DNA of 22,323 nucleotides, from the NCBI GenBank assembly GCA_002312935.1, contig DCAT01000163.1:1-22323 (forward strand), read 5' to 3'. The DNA comes from Oceanospirillaceae bacterium UBA1126. GTDB taxonomy: Bacteria; Pseudomonadota; Gammaproteobacteria; Pseudomonadales; Balneatricaceae. The notes under the pieces were generated by a model, which worked only from the letters and a program-made list of their open reading frames with translations, did no database searches and had not been told where the DNA came from. Of this stretch, positions 1 through 8,420 are shown piece by piece. Position 1 is the stretch's first letter, and each line of letters starts with the position of its first letter. Both the position numbers and the translations under genes were made by a program.

Positions 1-1
1 C

Positions 2-451
2 GCAAACTTTATCAGCAATGAACACGCTTATCGCCATCGCTTACAGCGCTTTGTTGATGTAGCAGATATTATAAAAGTGTCTGATGAAGATTTAGATTGG
101 TTGGTAGGAAGCCCTCATAATGAATCGACACAAGTGGCGTTGTTACGTGGCACTCGCAAAGCCATTGTTGTGGTGACTAAAGGCGCCGATGGTGCTACGG
201 CTTATTTACCCACAGGTGAGACTGCGCATCAAGAGGTTCCCCAAGTAAGCGTAGTAGACACCGTGGGGGCAGGAGATACCTTTAACGCAGGCATGCTGGC
301 AAAGCTAGCTAATCTAGGCCTCATGTCTAAAACTGCATTGGCAAACATTAGCCGTACAGAATTAACGCAATGCCTAGCCTATGCAGCCCAGATTGCTGGT
401 ATTAATGTGTCTCGACAAGGCGCTAACCCACCATGGTTAAATGAGCTTTAG
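2..451 (+). CDS. PfkB-family carbohydrate kinase, probable fructokinase (3' part)
   Basis: This is the C-terminal 149 residues of a ribokinase/PfkB-family sugar kinase. The reading frame is open from base 2, so the gene begins upstream of the window. The family signature VVDTVGAGDTFNAG is present; it carries the catalytic Asp and the anion-hole glycines that position ATP gamma-phosphate for transfer to the sugar. The extreme C-terminus (SRQGANPPW) resembles the SRAGANPPW ending of bacterial fructokinases, which phosphorylate cytosolic fructose to fructose-6-phosphate. That substrate call is inference, because the sugar-binding N-terminal half is missing. The gene converges on the XRE regulator at 489-875 with only a 37-bp gap, and I see no convincing terminator hairpin in that gap. 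Confidence 0.88.
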   Translation, partial: ANFISNEHAYRHRLQRFVDVADIIKVSDEDLDWLVGSPHNESTQVALLRGTRKAIVVVTKGADGATAYLPTGETAHQEVPQVSVVDTVGAGDTFNAGMLAKLANLGLMSKTALANISRTELTQCLAYAAQIAGINVSRQGANPPWLNEL

Positions 452-488
452 CGGCTGTATCGAGCATATTTATTGCAAGGTTTGAGCG

Positions 489-875
489 TTAGTAACTTTC
501 GTCTATATCCCGTTGCACCCGTCGGGTATGTCCGCGTAGGTCAGAAACGAGGGCAGATAGTTCATTAATGAGCAAGTCCGCTTTGTCTAACTTTTGTTCT
601 AACATTAATGTCTCGCTTAGGTCGGGTGCAGACACCTCAGGTGGTGCATCAGCACCGGCAATTAGCCACAAAACAGGTACATTTAAAATGCCTGCTAGTT
701 CTATCAATTTGTTGGCTCTGGGGCTTGAGCGGCTAGTCTCCCAGTTTGCAAGGGTGCTTTTTTTGACGCCCATTCGCAGGGCCAATTGTGCCTGTGTAAA
801 GCCACAAGTTTGGCGGGCGTTGATGATTCTGGTACTTAGGATAAGGTCGGGGGTATTCGGTTCGCTGGTTGGCAT
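489..875 (-). CDS. XRE-family helix-turn-helix regulator
   Basis: A 128-residue protein with one lambda-repressor-like HTH at about residues 12-70. The visible pattern is FTQAQLALRMGVKKSTLANWE followed by PRANKLIELAGILNVPVLWLI. The C-terminal part (about 85-120) is predicted to be helical and charged, with leucine/alanine heptad character (LEQKLDKADLLINELSALV), which suggests a short dimerisation coiled coil rather than a ligand domain. It lies 119 bp downstream of the response-regulator gene on the same strand, far enough to be a separate unit. The ribosome-binding site in front of the ATG is weak (GAGA about 5 nt upstream). Its targets cannot be inferred. The overlapping plus-strand open frame in this region looks like a shadow. 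Confidence 0.82.
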   Translation of the reverse strand: MPTSEPNTPDLILSTRIINARQTCGFTQAQLALRMGVKKSTLANWETSRSSPRANKLIELAGILNVPVLWLIAGADAPPEVSAPDLSETLMLEQKLDKADLLINELSALVSDLRGHTRRVQRDIDESY

Positions 876-994
876 GAATTCTCAGAGGGGGTTATGAATG
901 AGCTATTACCATACCCGTTTGGGCCTTCGAAATCCACGGTGTTGTTTAAAATGACTAGGTTGCCTCGAGCGTTTGGCCATGTAAAAGTATAGAT

Positions 995-1687
995 TCAAGT
1001 GGATTTGTATAGCCGCTCTGGACGGCCAACACTGCCGTAATGTATCTGCACACTAATTTCTTGCAGCCCTACTAAATATTCTAAATATCGCCTAGCGGTG
1101 GTTCGACTTGCACCAATATTGTTACCTATTTGCTCAGCACTCACGGCCTCAGTTTGTTTAGATATGACGTGCAAAACGTTGTTTAGGGTCAGTTCGTCAA
1201 TGCCTTTCGGCAAGCGGGTACTTGCTTGGTTTGAAGCCTGTGCTGGGCGAGGCATAAGATCATCCAAGTCTGTCTGAGCCACAGCTGCAACAGTCTTAAG
1301 CCTTTCATTATGCTGTAGGTAGTTGGCCAAGCTAGTCTGTAACCGCTCAAATACTAATGGCTTCAAAATATAATCAAATACGCCACCATGAAGTGCTGCT
1401 TTGAGAACGTCAACTTCTTTAGCTGCAGTAATAAGAATGACGTCTGTGGCACAATCTTTGGCTCGTAAATGACGCAGAAACTGCATGCCATTGCCACTGG
1501 GAAAGTAAACATCTAGTAGTAGTAAGTCGGGCTTAAAAATATCCACTAAGGCTTCTGCATCTGCAATGCTGTGGGCAATGCCTACCAGCTCAAAACCTTC
1601 TATTCGTTGTAAATAAGTCTGTTGAATGAGGGCGTTCTGTGGGTTATCTTCAGCGATGACAACGCGTATTGAGTTTTGCTGTGTCAT
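995..1687 (-). CDS. CitB/DcuR-type response regulator
   Basis: A 230-residue cytoplasmic response regulator. The receiver domain (about 7-125) has the acidic pair E13/D14, the probable phospho-acceptor D59 in LLLLDVYFP, T87 and K109 in ILKP. The C-terminal output domain (about 155-228) is the winged-helix type of the CitB/DcuR family: QIGNNIGASRTTARRYLEYL followed by YGSVGRPERLYK. Members control uptake and metabolism of di- and tricarboxylates. The start codon overlaps the kinase stop codon as ATGA (1684-1687), so translation is probably coupled. The pair is divergent from the tctCBA transporter, which makes that operon the obvious target. This target is inferred from context and not from a recognised binding site. 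Confidence 0.92.
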   Translation of the reverse strand: MTQQNSIRVVIAEDNPQNALIQQTYLQRIEGFELVGIAHSIADAEALVDIFKPDLLLLDVYFPSGNGMQFLRHLRAKDCATDVILITAAKEVDVLKAALHGGVFDYILKPLVFERLQTSLANYLQHNERLKTVAAVAQTDLDDLMPRPAQASNQASTRLPKGIDELTLNNVLHVISKQTEAVSAEQIGNNIGASRTTARRYLEYLVGLQEISVQIHYGSVGRPERLYKST

Positions 1688-3330
1688 AAGCTTGGTGCCT
1701 GTTTGGGTAGGCTAATGGTAACGCAGTTTCCACCCAAAGCAACATGTTCCATTGCTACGTAGCCACCAAGGCGAGCGGCAAGTTTCTGCACCAAATGAAG
1801 CCCAATACCATGGTCTTCTCCATCTTTGGTGCTGTAGCCTTTTGTAAAAATTAAGCTTTGTAGTGCAGAGTCAATACCTGGGCCTTGGTCTTCAATTTCA
1901 AAAATGAGGTCGGTACCATAGTCTGTCATAGACAAAGACACCTGCTTCCCGCGGGCTTTTTCCATTAAGCAGGCTTCCATAGCGTTATCAATAATATTAC
2001 CTACCATACTCACCAATTGGTCTATGGGTATATGAGGAGGGAGGTCACTCATATGGCTTTCAGGGTCTATATAAAGTTCTAAACCTAGCTCTTTAGCTCG
2101 ATTAAACTTACCTAATAAACAACCCGCTAGAATCGCGTCAGGCACTGTATCCATGAGCAGTTTGATCAGTACTTGGTGGGCTTGGTTTTCTTGGCCGATC
2201 AGTGATAACGCCTTGTCTGATGCGCCAATTTGTATTAATCCAGCAATGGTGTGAAGTTTGTTGGTATATTCATGCGCCTGGCTTCGCAGGCTATCAGCAT
2301 ACTGCTGCATATGCTTAAGTTGCTGACTGACTAACTCTAATTCATCCTTAGGCCGAAAGCTGGCTACTAAACCAATTACCTGTGTTTGGTGCAGCAGCGG
2401 TAGTCGGTTTACGATAAACGGTTTGTGGTTAAACCATACTTCTTGGTCAAATTCAGCAGCACTACTTATTTGCTTATTTAACATGGGGCTGTTTGGCATG
2501 ATGGTACTAATATTTTGGCCCAGCCATTGTTGTTTAGTACTGAGGTCAAGAAACTGCAATGCGGCTTTATTTATGGTGGTCACTTCGCCCTGCGCATTAG
2601 TGGTAATAATCCCTTCACGAACAGACTCTAAAGTGGCATTGCGCTCTTGGTATAGTTGCCCAATTTGCTCTGGTTCAAGGCCAAAAATAGCTTTCTTAAA
2701 ATGATTTGCAAACCATAGAGCGGTTAAAAGGCTAAAACCAAAGCCCGCAAGAATAACCCATAGTAATGTAGCGCGGTAGCTATTGATCACGGTATCTATG
2801 CTGTCTAGCAGATAACCGACAGACACCAGGCCAATAATGTCTTCGCCATTAACATCAAATATGGGAGCACGCGCTCGCATTGACCAACCCAAACTGCCTT
2901 CTGCCTTAGATATTACTGCTCGGCCTTGGATTAATGTAGGGCTAATATTATCGTTGTCGTCATCCATCATAGAGGCGCCTAATTTTGCTGTATTAGGGTG
3001 GGCCAAGCGCAGGCCTTGCAGGTTGCCAATCACAACAAATCGGGCATCAGTTTGCTTTGCTAAAGTGAGGCTCAGTGGTTGTAGGTAAACTGAATCATTA
3101 TTTTTTACTGCAGCGGCGACTTCTGGCATTGCAGCTATTGTTTTAGCGACATGCAAAGTTTTAAGGCCTATCTCATCATTTAGTGATTGGCTGAGGTATT
3201 GCATGGTAAACCAGCCAAGCATGCTGGTTTGCAATAACGCCATGAGGCCCAAAATGACCATCATACGGCTTTTTAACTTAAGGCGCCGAAAGGGCAGTTT
3301 AAGCGATTTTATTGTTATGTTCATGGCCAT
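1684..3330 (-). CDS. CitA/DcuS-type sensor histidine kinase
   Basis: A 548-residue membrane kinase. The order is: a basic N-terminus, TM1 at about 23-45, a periplasmic sensor of about 140 residues, TM2 at about 187-209, a cytoplasmic PAS domain (about 228-325), an H-box with probable phospho-His H353 in SQAHEYTNKLHT, and an ATPase domain with N-box NIIDNAMEA (445-453), G1 DQGPGI (481-486) and G2 GIGLHLV. The periplasmic part has RLAHP (R108, H111) and a downstream MRARAP (R152/R154), the arrangement that in DcuS/CitA binds the carboxylate groups of the ligand. This supports sensing of an external di- or tricarboxylate or sugar acid. The ATG at 3330 has GAG 6 nt upstream; a second ATG six bases downstream is poorly spaced. 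Confidence 0.93.
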   Translation of the reverse strand: MAMNITIKSLKLPFRRLKLKSRMMVILGLMALLQTSMLGWFTMQYLSQSLNDEIGLKTLHVAKTIAAMPEVAAAVKNNDSVYLQPLSLTLAKQTDARFVVIGNLQGLRLAHPNTAKLGASMMDDDNDNISPTLIQGRAVISKAEGSLGWSMRARAPIFDVNGEDIIGLVSVGYLLDSIDTVINSYRATLLWVILAGFGFSLLTALWFANHFKKAIFGLEPEQIGQLYQERNATLESVREGIITTNAQGEVTTINKAALQFLDLSTKQQWLGQNISTIMPNSPMLNKQISSAAEFDQEVWFNHKPFIVNRLPLLHQTQVIGLVASFRPKDELELVSQQLKHMQQYADSLRSQAHEYTNKLHTIAGLIQIGASDKALSLIGQENQAHQVLIKLLMDTVPDAILAGCLLGKFNRAKELGLELYIDPESHMSDLPPHIPIDQLVSMVGNIIDNAMEACLMEKARGKQVSLSMTDYGTDLIFEIEDQGPGIDSALQSLIFTKGYSTKDGEDHGIGLHLVQKLAARLGGYVAMEHVALGGNCVTISLPKQAPSL

Positions 3331-3481
3331 ATATTACTCAATCTGTAGCGTCATTACTCGTGAACATTATGACCAAAATAAATTTTAAGTCCTTTAAAGT
3401 GTTTACTACCATAACCTGTTAAGCCATTAAAACCCTGATTATTATGATGCTGCAATAACAAAAAATAACTAAGGAATTACT
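3331..3481. promoter_or_regulatory. Divergent intergenic control region between sensor kinase and tctC
   Basis: An AT-rich 151-bp gap separates the two-component genes (leftward) from the transporter operon (rightward). It must hold both promoters and is the expected place for response-regulator binding. It contains the palindrome CTTTAAAG (3392-3399), with TTTTAAG just before it. I could not assign a convincing -35/-10 pair. The tctC ribosome-binding site AAGGA (3471-3475) lies 6 nt before the ATG at 3482. Confidence 0.5.
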
Positions 3482-4462
3482 ATGTTAAAACAATTTAAAA
3501 CTAAAAAGCGGATGTTGCTAACTGCAGCTTTGATGAGTGGCCTGCTCGGTGCTGGCGCAGCTCACGCTGAAATAGATTCAATTCACTTCCTTATACCAGG
3601 CGGTGCTGGGGGTGGCTGGGATGGTACTGCTCGTGGAACAGGTGAAGCGTTAACTAATGCTGGATTAATAGAAACGGCCTCCTTTGAGAACATGTCTGGT
3701 GGCGGTGGTGGTAAAGCGATTGCTCATTTGATCGAAATTTCTGACCAAGCCCATGGCACTTTAATGGTCAACTCAACACCTATCGTTATCCGTTCTTTAT
3801 CTAAAGTATTTCCACAGTCGTTCCGTGACTTAACGCCTATTGCTGCAACAATTGGCGACTTCGGTGCATTTGTAGTTAAAGCGGACTCCAAGTACCAGAA
3901 CTTTAGTGATGTGGTGGCCGATTATAAAATGGACCCTCGCTCAGTCATTATTGCTGGCGGTTCCGCACGTGGTAGCATGGACCACTTAGTGGCTGCTATG
4001 GCCTTTAAGGCTGCAGGAGCTAACCCAAACAAGGTGAAGTACTTAGCTTTTGATGGCGGTGGTAAGGCAATGGCTAGCCTTTTGTCTGGAGAAGCAGGTT
4101 TGCTTTCTACTGGCTTTAGTGAAGCGTTGGCTTTAGCAACAGCTGGTGAAGTGCGTATTTTGGTGATGACGGGTGATCAACGCTCTGATGCAGCTCCAAG
4201 TGTACAAACTCTAAAAGAGCAAGGTTATGATGCGGCCTTCGTTAACTGGCGTGGATTCTTTGGTGCGCCAAGTTTGTCTGATGCAGACGCTGACGAATAC
4301 GCCCAAACTCTTGCACAAATGTACGATACAGCAGAATGGGAAAAAGTACGCGCTCGTAACGGTTGGACTGAAATTTTCAAGCCTCGTGCTGAGTTTGTTA
4401 CTTTCCTAGAGCAACAAGAAGAAGTAATAGGCAACCTAATGCGTGAACTAGGTTTCCTATAA
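3482..4462 (+). CDS. tctC: TTT-family periplasmic substrate-binding protein TctC
   Basis: A 326-residue protein with a clear Sec signal peptide: basic residues, a hydrophobic run, and AHA cleavage after residue 29. The mature part matches the TctC/Bug fold, with the early ligand-loop motif LIPGGAGGGWDGTAR, a glycine-rich SGGGGGKAIAHL segment and the later GGSARGSMDHL segment that in Bug proteins helps hold ligand carboxylates. It captures an organic acid in the periplasm and hands it to the TctA/TctB membrane complex. It is the first gene of the operon, with a strong AAGGA ribosome-binding site and a terminator-like hairpin directly after it, consistent with excess synthesis of the binding protein. 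The exact ligand cannot be read from sequence; citrate or tricarballylate is not assured in this diverse family. Confidence 0.94.
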   Translation: MLKQFKTKKRMLLTAALMSGLLGAGAAHAEIDSIHFLIPGGAGGGWDGTARGTGEALTNAGLIETASFENMSGGGGGKAIAHLIEISDQAHGTLMVNSTPIVIRSLSKVFPQSFRDLTPIAATIGDFGAFVVKADSKYQNFSDVVADYKMDPRSVIIAGGSARGSMDHLVAAMAFKAAGANPNKVKYLAFDGGGKAMASLLSGEAGLLSTGFSEALALATAGEVRILVMTGDQRSDAAPSVQTLKEQGYDAAFVNWRGFFGAPSLSDADADEYAQTLAQMYDTAEWEKVRARNGWTEIFKPRAEFVTFLEQQEEVIGNLMRELGFL

Positions 4463-4496
4463 GTTATCCATACTATTTATAGTCGATAACGATGTA

Positions 4497-4534
4497 CTTG
4501 AGCTGGCGCTTGTGAGCGTTGGCTCAAGCTTTTC
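4497..4534 (+). terminator. Intra-operon hairpin, partial terminator between tctC and tctB
   Basis: CTTGAGC (4497-4503) pairs with GCTCAAG (4522-4528). Inside, TG/TG wobble pairs and GCGCT/AGCGT (one G-U) extend the stem to about 14 pairs around a TGTG loop. CTTTTCTCTTT follows directly. The shape fits a leaky intrinsic terminator or RNA 3'-end stabiliser that sets the ratio of binding protein to membrane subunits. It lies between two genes that otherwise look co-transcribed. Confidence 0.72.
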
Positions 4535-4555
4535 TCTTTAACACGGGTTTAACCT

Positions 4556-5017
4556 ATGAGCCTTACTAAAGACCGCTTTGGTGGATTATTATTTTTATTA
4601 TTATCAATTACCTATGGCTATTATGCCGCTGATATCCCTCTACTTCCAGGGGACAAATTTGAACCTTTTCACGCCCAAACTATGCCGTATTGGTTGTCTG
4701 GTTTAGGTGTTATTTTTTCTATTCTATTGATTGTTTTAAAACCAGCACCAACGTTGGAAAGCGAATCAATATCTAACTCAAATCTTGTGCTAATGTTGGG
4801 CCTAATGGCCTTCACATTTGCATTTTCTGTCGCGTTACCGTGGCTGGGTTTTCCCATTACTACAAGTGTTTTTCTAGCCTCCAGTTATTGGTTGTTGGGT
4901 GAGCGTAGGCCTAAAATGCTAGTGTTTGCTTCGGTGCCGTTTGCCTTGGTATTTTGGCTTTTATTAACCCAAGTGTTGGATGTGTATATTGCACCAGCGC
5001 GGCTTATTTTCTGGTAG
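4556..5017 (+). CDS. tctB: TTT-family small membrane subunit TctB
   Basis: A 153-residue inner-membrane protein with four likely transmembrane helices (about 8-26, 44-62, 77-100 and 120-145). Its size and topology fit TctB, the poorly conserved small subunit of tripartite tricarboxylate transporters. Identification rests mainly on its position between tctC and tctA, because TctB sequences diverge strongly. The DUF1468-like features visible are the DRFGGLLFLLLS start, an amphipathic first loop and a final aromatic-rich helix. It is 94 bp downstream of tctC, across the hairpin, and 9 bp upstream of tctA, so it is surely co-translated with tctA. No clear Shine-Dalgarno sequence precedes the ATG. 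Confidence 0.9.
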   Translation: MSLTKDRFGGLLFLLLSITYGYYAADIPLLPGDKFEPFHAQTMPYWLSGLGVIFSILLIVLKPAPTLESESISNSNLVLMLGLMAFTFAFSVALPWLGFPITTSVFLASSYWLLGERRPKMLVFASVPFALVFWLLLTQVLDVYIAPARLIFW

Positions 5018-5026
5018 GAGTAGAGC

Positions 5027-6550
5027 ATGTTTGAAGGTGTGTTTACTGGGTTATCAACGGCGCTAATGCCTTTTAACCTTATGATGGTTGTTTTGGGCTG
5101 TTTTGCAGGCACTTTTATAGGCATGTTGCCTGGTCTTGGGCCAATATCTGCAGTTGCTTTGATGATACCAATCACCTACACCTTAGACCCATCATCAGGC
5201 ATTATTTTAATGGCAGGAGTTTATTATGGTGCCGTATTTGGAGGATCAACTTCTTCCATTTTAATCAATGCCCCAGGCTGTGCGAGTACCCTAGTCACTA
5301 CCTTTGATGGCTATCCGCTAGCGCAAAAAAACCAAGCTGGTAAGGCATTAGCCCTGGCTGCGTACTCTTCTTTTTGTGGGGGTACCGTAGGCGCTATTAT
5401 CTTAATATTTGCCGCGCCAGCGCTGGCCAGTGTGTCACTTAGCTTTCAGTCGTCTGATTATTTTGCCTTAATGTTGCTAGGCCTTACCTCAGTTGCTGCT
5501 TTTTCTGGTAAGGGTCAGGTGATTAAAGCGATGATGATGACCGTATTTGGCTTAATGATTGCTACCGTGGGTAATGACGTTATTACCGGTGCACCCAGGT
5601 ACACCTTTGGCAAAATGGACCTAGTAGATGGCATAAGCTTTTTATTGCTAGCCATGGCAACATTTGCACTAGCTGAGGTTATGATGACGATCATGCGCGG
5701 CAAAATGTTTTCCACAAGCGAAACTATGCAGCCGGTCGCCCTTAGCAGCATGAAGCTTTCACTGGATGAAGTAAAAGAAGTGGCACCCACGGTTGCTCGG
5801 TCGTCGGTATTTGGGTTTATTGTAGGTGTTTTGCCAGGTGCAGGTGCCACGATTGCGTCATTCTTAGCCTATGGTTTAGAACGCAACTTAGCGCCAGAAC
5901 GGTTACGTAAGATGTTTGGTAAAGGTGCCTTAAGAGGTTTAGCAGCGCCAGAAGCTGCAAATAACGCAGCGTCTACAGGTTCTTTTGTGCCCTTGCTTAC
6001 CCTTGGAATTCCTGGTTCTGGCACCACAGCCATCATGTTGGGGGCGCTAATTGCTTATGGCATTCAGCCTGGCCCACGTTTGTATGTGGATCACCCAGAC
6101 GTATTCTGGTCGGTAATTATTTCTATGTATTTTGGCAACTTAGTATTGTTAGTTTTAAACTTACCATTAATTCCTTATATTTCTCGGCTGTTAGCCATCC
6201 CTGCACAAATATTAAATCCATTGATTATTTTCTTCTCAATTATTGGTGTTTACCTGGTCAGTTTTAATACCTTTGATATTCAAATGATGGTGTTTATCAC
6301 ACTGCTAGCAGTGGGTTTAAAAATGCTTGATTTCCCAATGGCACCAATGTTGCTCGGCTTTATTTTGGGTGGTATGTTGGAAAAGAACTTGAGTAGAGCC
6401 TTGGTGGTTAGCGACGGTAGTTTTGACTTTCTTTGGAATCGTCCGCTCACTTTCTCTATTATGAGTGTTACTTTGATTATTTTATTATTGCCTTGGATCT
6501 TGAACTTGGGCAAGCAGCTTGGAACTAAGCTGTTAAGTGCTGCAGATTAA
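5027..6550 (+). CDS. tctA: TTT-family large permease subunit TctA
   Basis: A 507-residue polytopic inner-membrane protein with about 10-12 hydrophobic segments, close to the usual TctA length of about 500. The two family glycine/proline motifs that mark its inverted-repeat halves are present: GMLPGLGPISAVALMIP near residue 33 and GVLPGAGATIASFLAYG near residue 267. The stretches GGSTSSILINAPG and LTLGIPGSGTTAIMLGAL are also strongly conserved in the family. With TctB it forms the ion-gradient-driven channel that receives substrate from TctC. An AGGAG ribosome-binding site stands 7 nt before the ATG. The next gene begins 38 bp after the stop, so the operon probably continues. Confidence 0.96.
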   Translation: MFEGVFTGLSTALMPFNLMMVVLGCFAGTFIGMLPGLGPISAVALMIPITYTLDPSSGIILMAGVYYGAVFGGSTSSILINAPGCASTLVTTFDGYPLAQKNQAGKALALAAYSSFCGGTVGAIILIFAAPALASVSLSFQSSDYFALMLLGLTSVAAFSGKGQVIKAMMMTVFGLMIATVGNDVITGAPRYTFGKMDLVDGISFLLLAMATFALAEVMMTIMRGKMFSTSETMQPVALSSMKLSLDEVKEVAPTVARSSVFGFIVGVLPGAGATIASFLAYGLERNLAPERLRKMFGKGALRGLAAPEAANNAASTGSFVPLLTLGIPGSGTTAIMLGALIAYGIQPGPRLYVDHPDVFWSVIISMYFGNLVLLVLNLPLIPYISRLLAIPAQILNPLIIFFSIIGVYLVSFNTFDIQMMVFITLLAVGLKMLDFPMAPMLLGFILGGMLEKNLSRALVVSDGSFDFLWNRPLTFSIMSVTLIILLLPWILNLGKQLGTKLLSAAD

Positions 6551-6588
6551 TTGCTATGAGGTCTGGTTTGTCTTAAAGGTGATTGTGT

Positions 6589-7806
6589 ATGCCAAAAAAT
6601 AACCTTTTAGGAATTGATATGGGCATTACAGCGAATGAATTTCCCCAAGCAAAAAGGCGTCTGCGCTTGGGTTTTGTTGGTGGTGGGCAGGGGGCTTTAA
6701 TTGGAGAGGTGCATGCAAATGGTGCACGGCTTTCAAATCGCTGGGATATTGTCGCAGGAGCACTATCATCTAACCCTCAGCGCGCCAAAGCGTCTGGTAA
6801 GCTATGGATGTTAGCAGACGATCGCAGTTATTGTGATTACCGTGAAATGGCAAAAGCAGAGGCTGCCCGAAAAGACGGCATCGAGGCGGTTAGTATTGTT
6901 ACCCCTAATCATTTACACGCGCCTATCGCCAAAGCGTTTATGGAAGTTGGCATTGATGTTATTTCTGATAAGCCACTAACCACAACACTTGATGAGGCCC
7001 TTAGTTTAGCTAAAATGCAGCGTGAAACAGGTGTGGTTTTTGGCGTGACTTATGCCTATACCGCTCATGTAATGGTTAGGCAGGCCAGAGAAATGGTACG
7101 CCAGGGAGACCTTGGGGAGTTGCGTCAAATCCATGTAGAGTATTTTCAGGATTGGGCGATGGATGTATCTGATCAAGGTGATAAAGCGCCTTGGCGGCTT
7201 GATATTGCTCAAAATGGACCCTCCTTTACAGTGGGAGATATTGGCACTCATGCAGAGCATTTAGCTCGATTTGTATCGGGCTTGCAGATAGAGGCGTTAC
7301 GCGCAGATTTTCATGTGACTGGCCAACCTAAGGCGTTGGAAGACACCGCGTTCATGCAGCTGCGCTTCGAAGGAGGTGTGCCGGGTACGTTAATGGTTAG
7401 TCAGACGATGGCTGGCAGTCAATGTGGTTTACGGCTGCGAATATGTGGTTCTAAAGCTACTCTAGAATGGAATCAGGAACAACCAGAAACCTTAAGCTTG
7501 CGCGCTATAGGAGCGCCTGAGCAAGTTATTTCCCGTGGTCATGGTTCAGGCATGAGCCCAGCAACAGAGCGCTTGTTACGCATGCCCCGTGGCCATCCTG
7601 AAGCATTAACAGATGCATGGGCAAACCTTTACCTAGAGTTTGCTGTTGCCATTCAGGCCCGCAGAGACGGGACTAACTTATCTGAGGGCTTGTTAGCCTA
7701 CCCAACCATTGCAGACGGCGTGGATGGTGTTCGTTTTGTTGAGGCTTCAATTAAGTCTAATGAAACGGATTCATGGGTGTCTTGTAAAGTGAATGCTGCT
7801 AATTAA
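6589..7806 (+). CDS. Gfo/Idh/MocA-family NAD(P)-dependent oxidoreductase
   Basis: A dehydrogenase of about 405 residues. The N-terminal Rossmann fold opens with LRLGFVGGGQGALIG (about residues 25-39). VSIVTPNHLH and the cofactor/catalytic motif DKP (127-129, usually EKP) follow, then the catalytic GDIGTHAEH (D217, H221). The family oxidises hydroxyls of sugars, inositols and sugar acids. Its place directly after tctA suggests it acts on the imported compound or a product of it. Start choice: the open frame reaches a TTG at 6583, but ATG 6589 has AAAGGT 8 nt upstream. ATG 6619 has AGGA 6 nt upstream, lies nearer the Rossmann fold and is almost as likely. The stop overlaps that of the convergent SOUL gene by 4 bp. 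Confidence 0.92.
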   Translation: MPKNNLLGIDMGITANEFPQAKRRLRLGFVGGGQGALIGEVHANGARLSNRWDIVAGALSSNPQRAKASGKLWMLADDRSYCDYREMAKAEAARKDGIEAVSIVTPNHLHAPIAKAFMEVGIDVISDKPLTTTLDEALSLAKMQRETGVVFGVTYAYTAHVMVRQAREMVRQGDLGELRQIHVEYFQDWAMDVSDQGDKAPWRLDIAQNGPSFTVGDIGTHAEHLARFVSGLQIEALRADFHVTGQPKALEDTAFMQLRFEGGVPGTLMVSQTMAGSQCGLRLRICGSKATLEWNQEQPETLSLRAIGAPEQVISRGHGSGMSPATERLLRMPRGHPEALTDAWANLYLEFAVAIQARRDGTNLSEGLLAYPTIADGVDGVRFVEASIKSNETDSWVSCKVNAAN

Positions 7807-8420
7807 TACATCACCATGATTTCATTACGACGCATAAAGGGTAGCGACCAAGGGGCATTGTAGCGCGCCATTTCAGGCTCGCTGAGAGGCTTGATGCCTT
7901 TATCTTTTAACCATGTCATTAGCTCGGTGATTTTTTTGTCAACTTTAATGGCGCCAGTAAATCCTGAAAAACTCAGCACTGCATAATTACGCGCAGGAAT
8001 TTCTCTTAGCTTGACTGCCTTGTTATTGGGTGTAGGCAGGGTGTCTAAGGTATATTTGCTAGGCATTACAAAGTGCACAAGCCATTGGCCGTCTTTTTGT
8101 TGCATACTCACTGGTGCGGTCATATTTATTTTTTCAGACTGCAGCTGCATGCTTACAGGTGCGGTCATGCTAATTTTATTATCCACGCTAGAACTGGAAG
8201 TATTGTCACCAAAAATATAACCACCAATAAGTTTAAAGCCGGCGTTAGCGGCACCGTCTAGAGTTCCAGAAACCAGTGTTTCTGCTATGATCATGGGTTC
8301 ATAGGCCCTCAACTCAAATGCCTCAAACGTTTCAATAACGGTGTAGTTAGGTTCTTCAATAGCCATAGAATACTCTGTTAACACCAGAATGGTGAGTCCC
8401 AAAAAAAAACGCTTTAACAT
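7803..8420 (-). CDS. SOUL-family haem-binding protein, exported
   Basis: A 205-residue protein. A signal peptide (MLKRFFLGLTILVLTEYSMA) is followed by a SOUL domain: EEPNYTVIETFEAFELRAYEP, then two copies of MTAPVSMQ 15 residues apart, then a conserved end (ARYNAPWSLPFMRRNEIMV). SOUL/HBP proteins bind haem or tetrapyrroles; the bacterial role is not well defined, and the signal suggests periplasmic action. The frame extends to an ATG at 8489, but ATG 8420 is preferred because AAAGG lies 8 nt upstream and it starts the signal peptide. ATG 8438 is a second option. Nine T residues in a row on the coding strand (8401-8409) encode the Phe-Phe of the signal peptide. The gene is convergent with the oxidoreductase and divergent from rpsA. 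Confidence 0.9.
   Translation of the reverse strand: MLKRFFLGLTILVLTEYSMAIEEPNYTVIETFEAFELRAYEPMIIAETLVSGTLDGAANAGFKLIGGYIFGDNTSSSSVDNKISMTAPVSMQLQSEKINMTAPVSMQQKDGQWLVHFVMPSKYTLDTLPTPNNKAVKLREIPARNYAVLSFSGFTGAIKVDKKITELMTWLKDKGIKPLSEPEMARYNAPWSLPFMRRNEIMVMY

Noticed and set aside
568..897. Plus-strand 109-residue open frame overlapping the XRE gene
   Set aside because: It lies antisense to a clear HTH protein, has no recognisable motif and is best read as a shadow.
3331..3481. Sigma-54 promoter before tctC
   Set aside because: No TGGC-N8-TTGC pattern is present, and the response regulator lacks an AAA+ sigma-54 activation domain.
8113..8168. GGTGCGGTCAT direct repeat (8113-8123, 8158-8168) as a mobile or regulatory repeat
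   Set aside because: It encodes the two MTAPV motifs typical of SOUL-family proteins, so protein conservation explains it.
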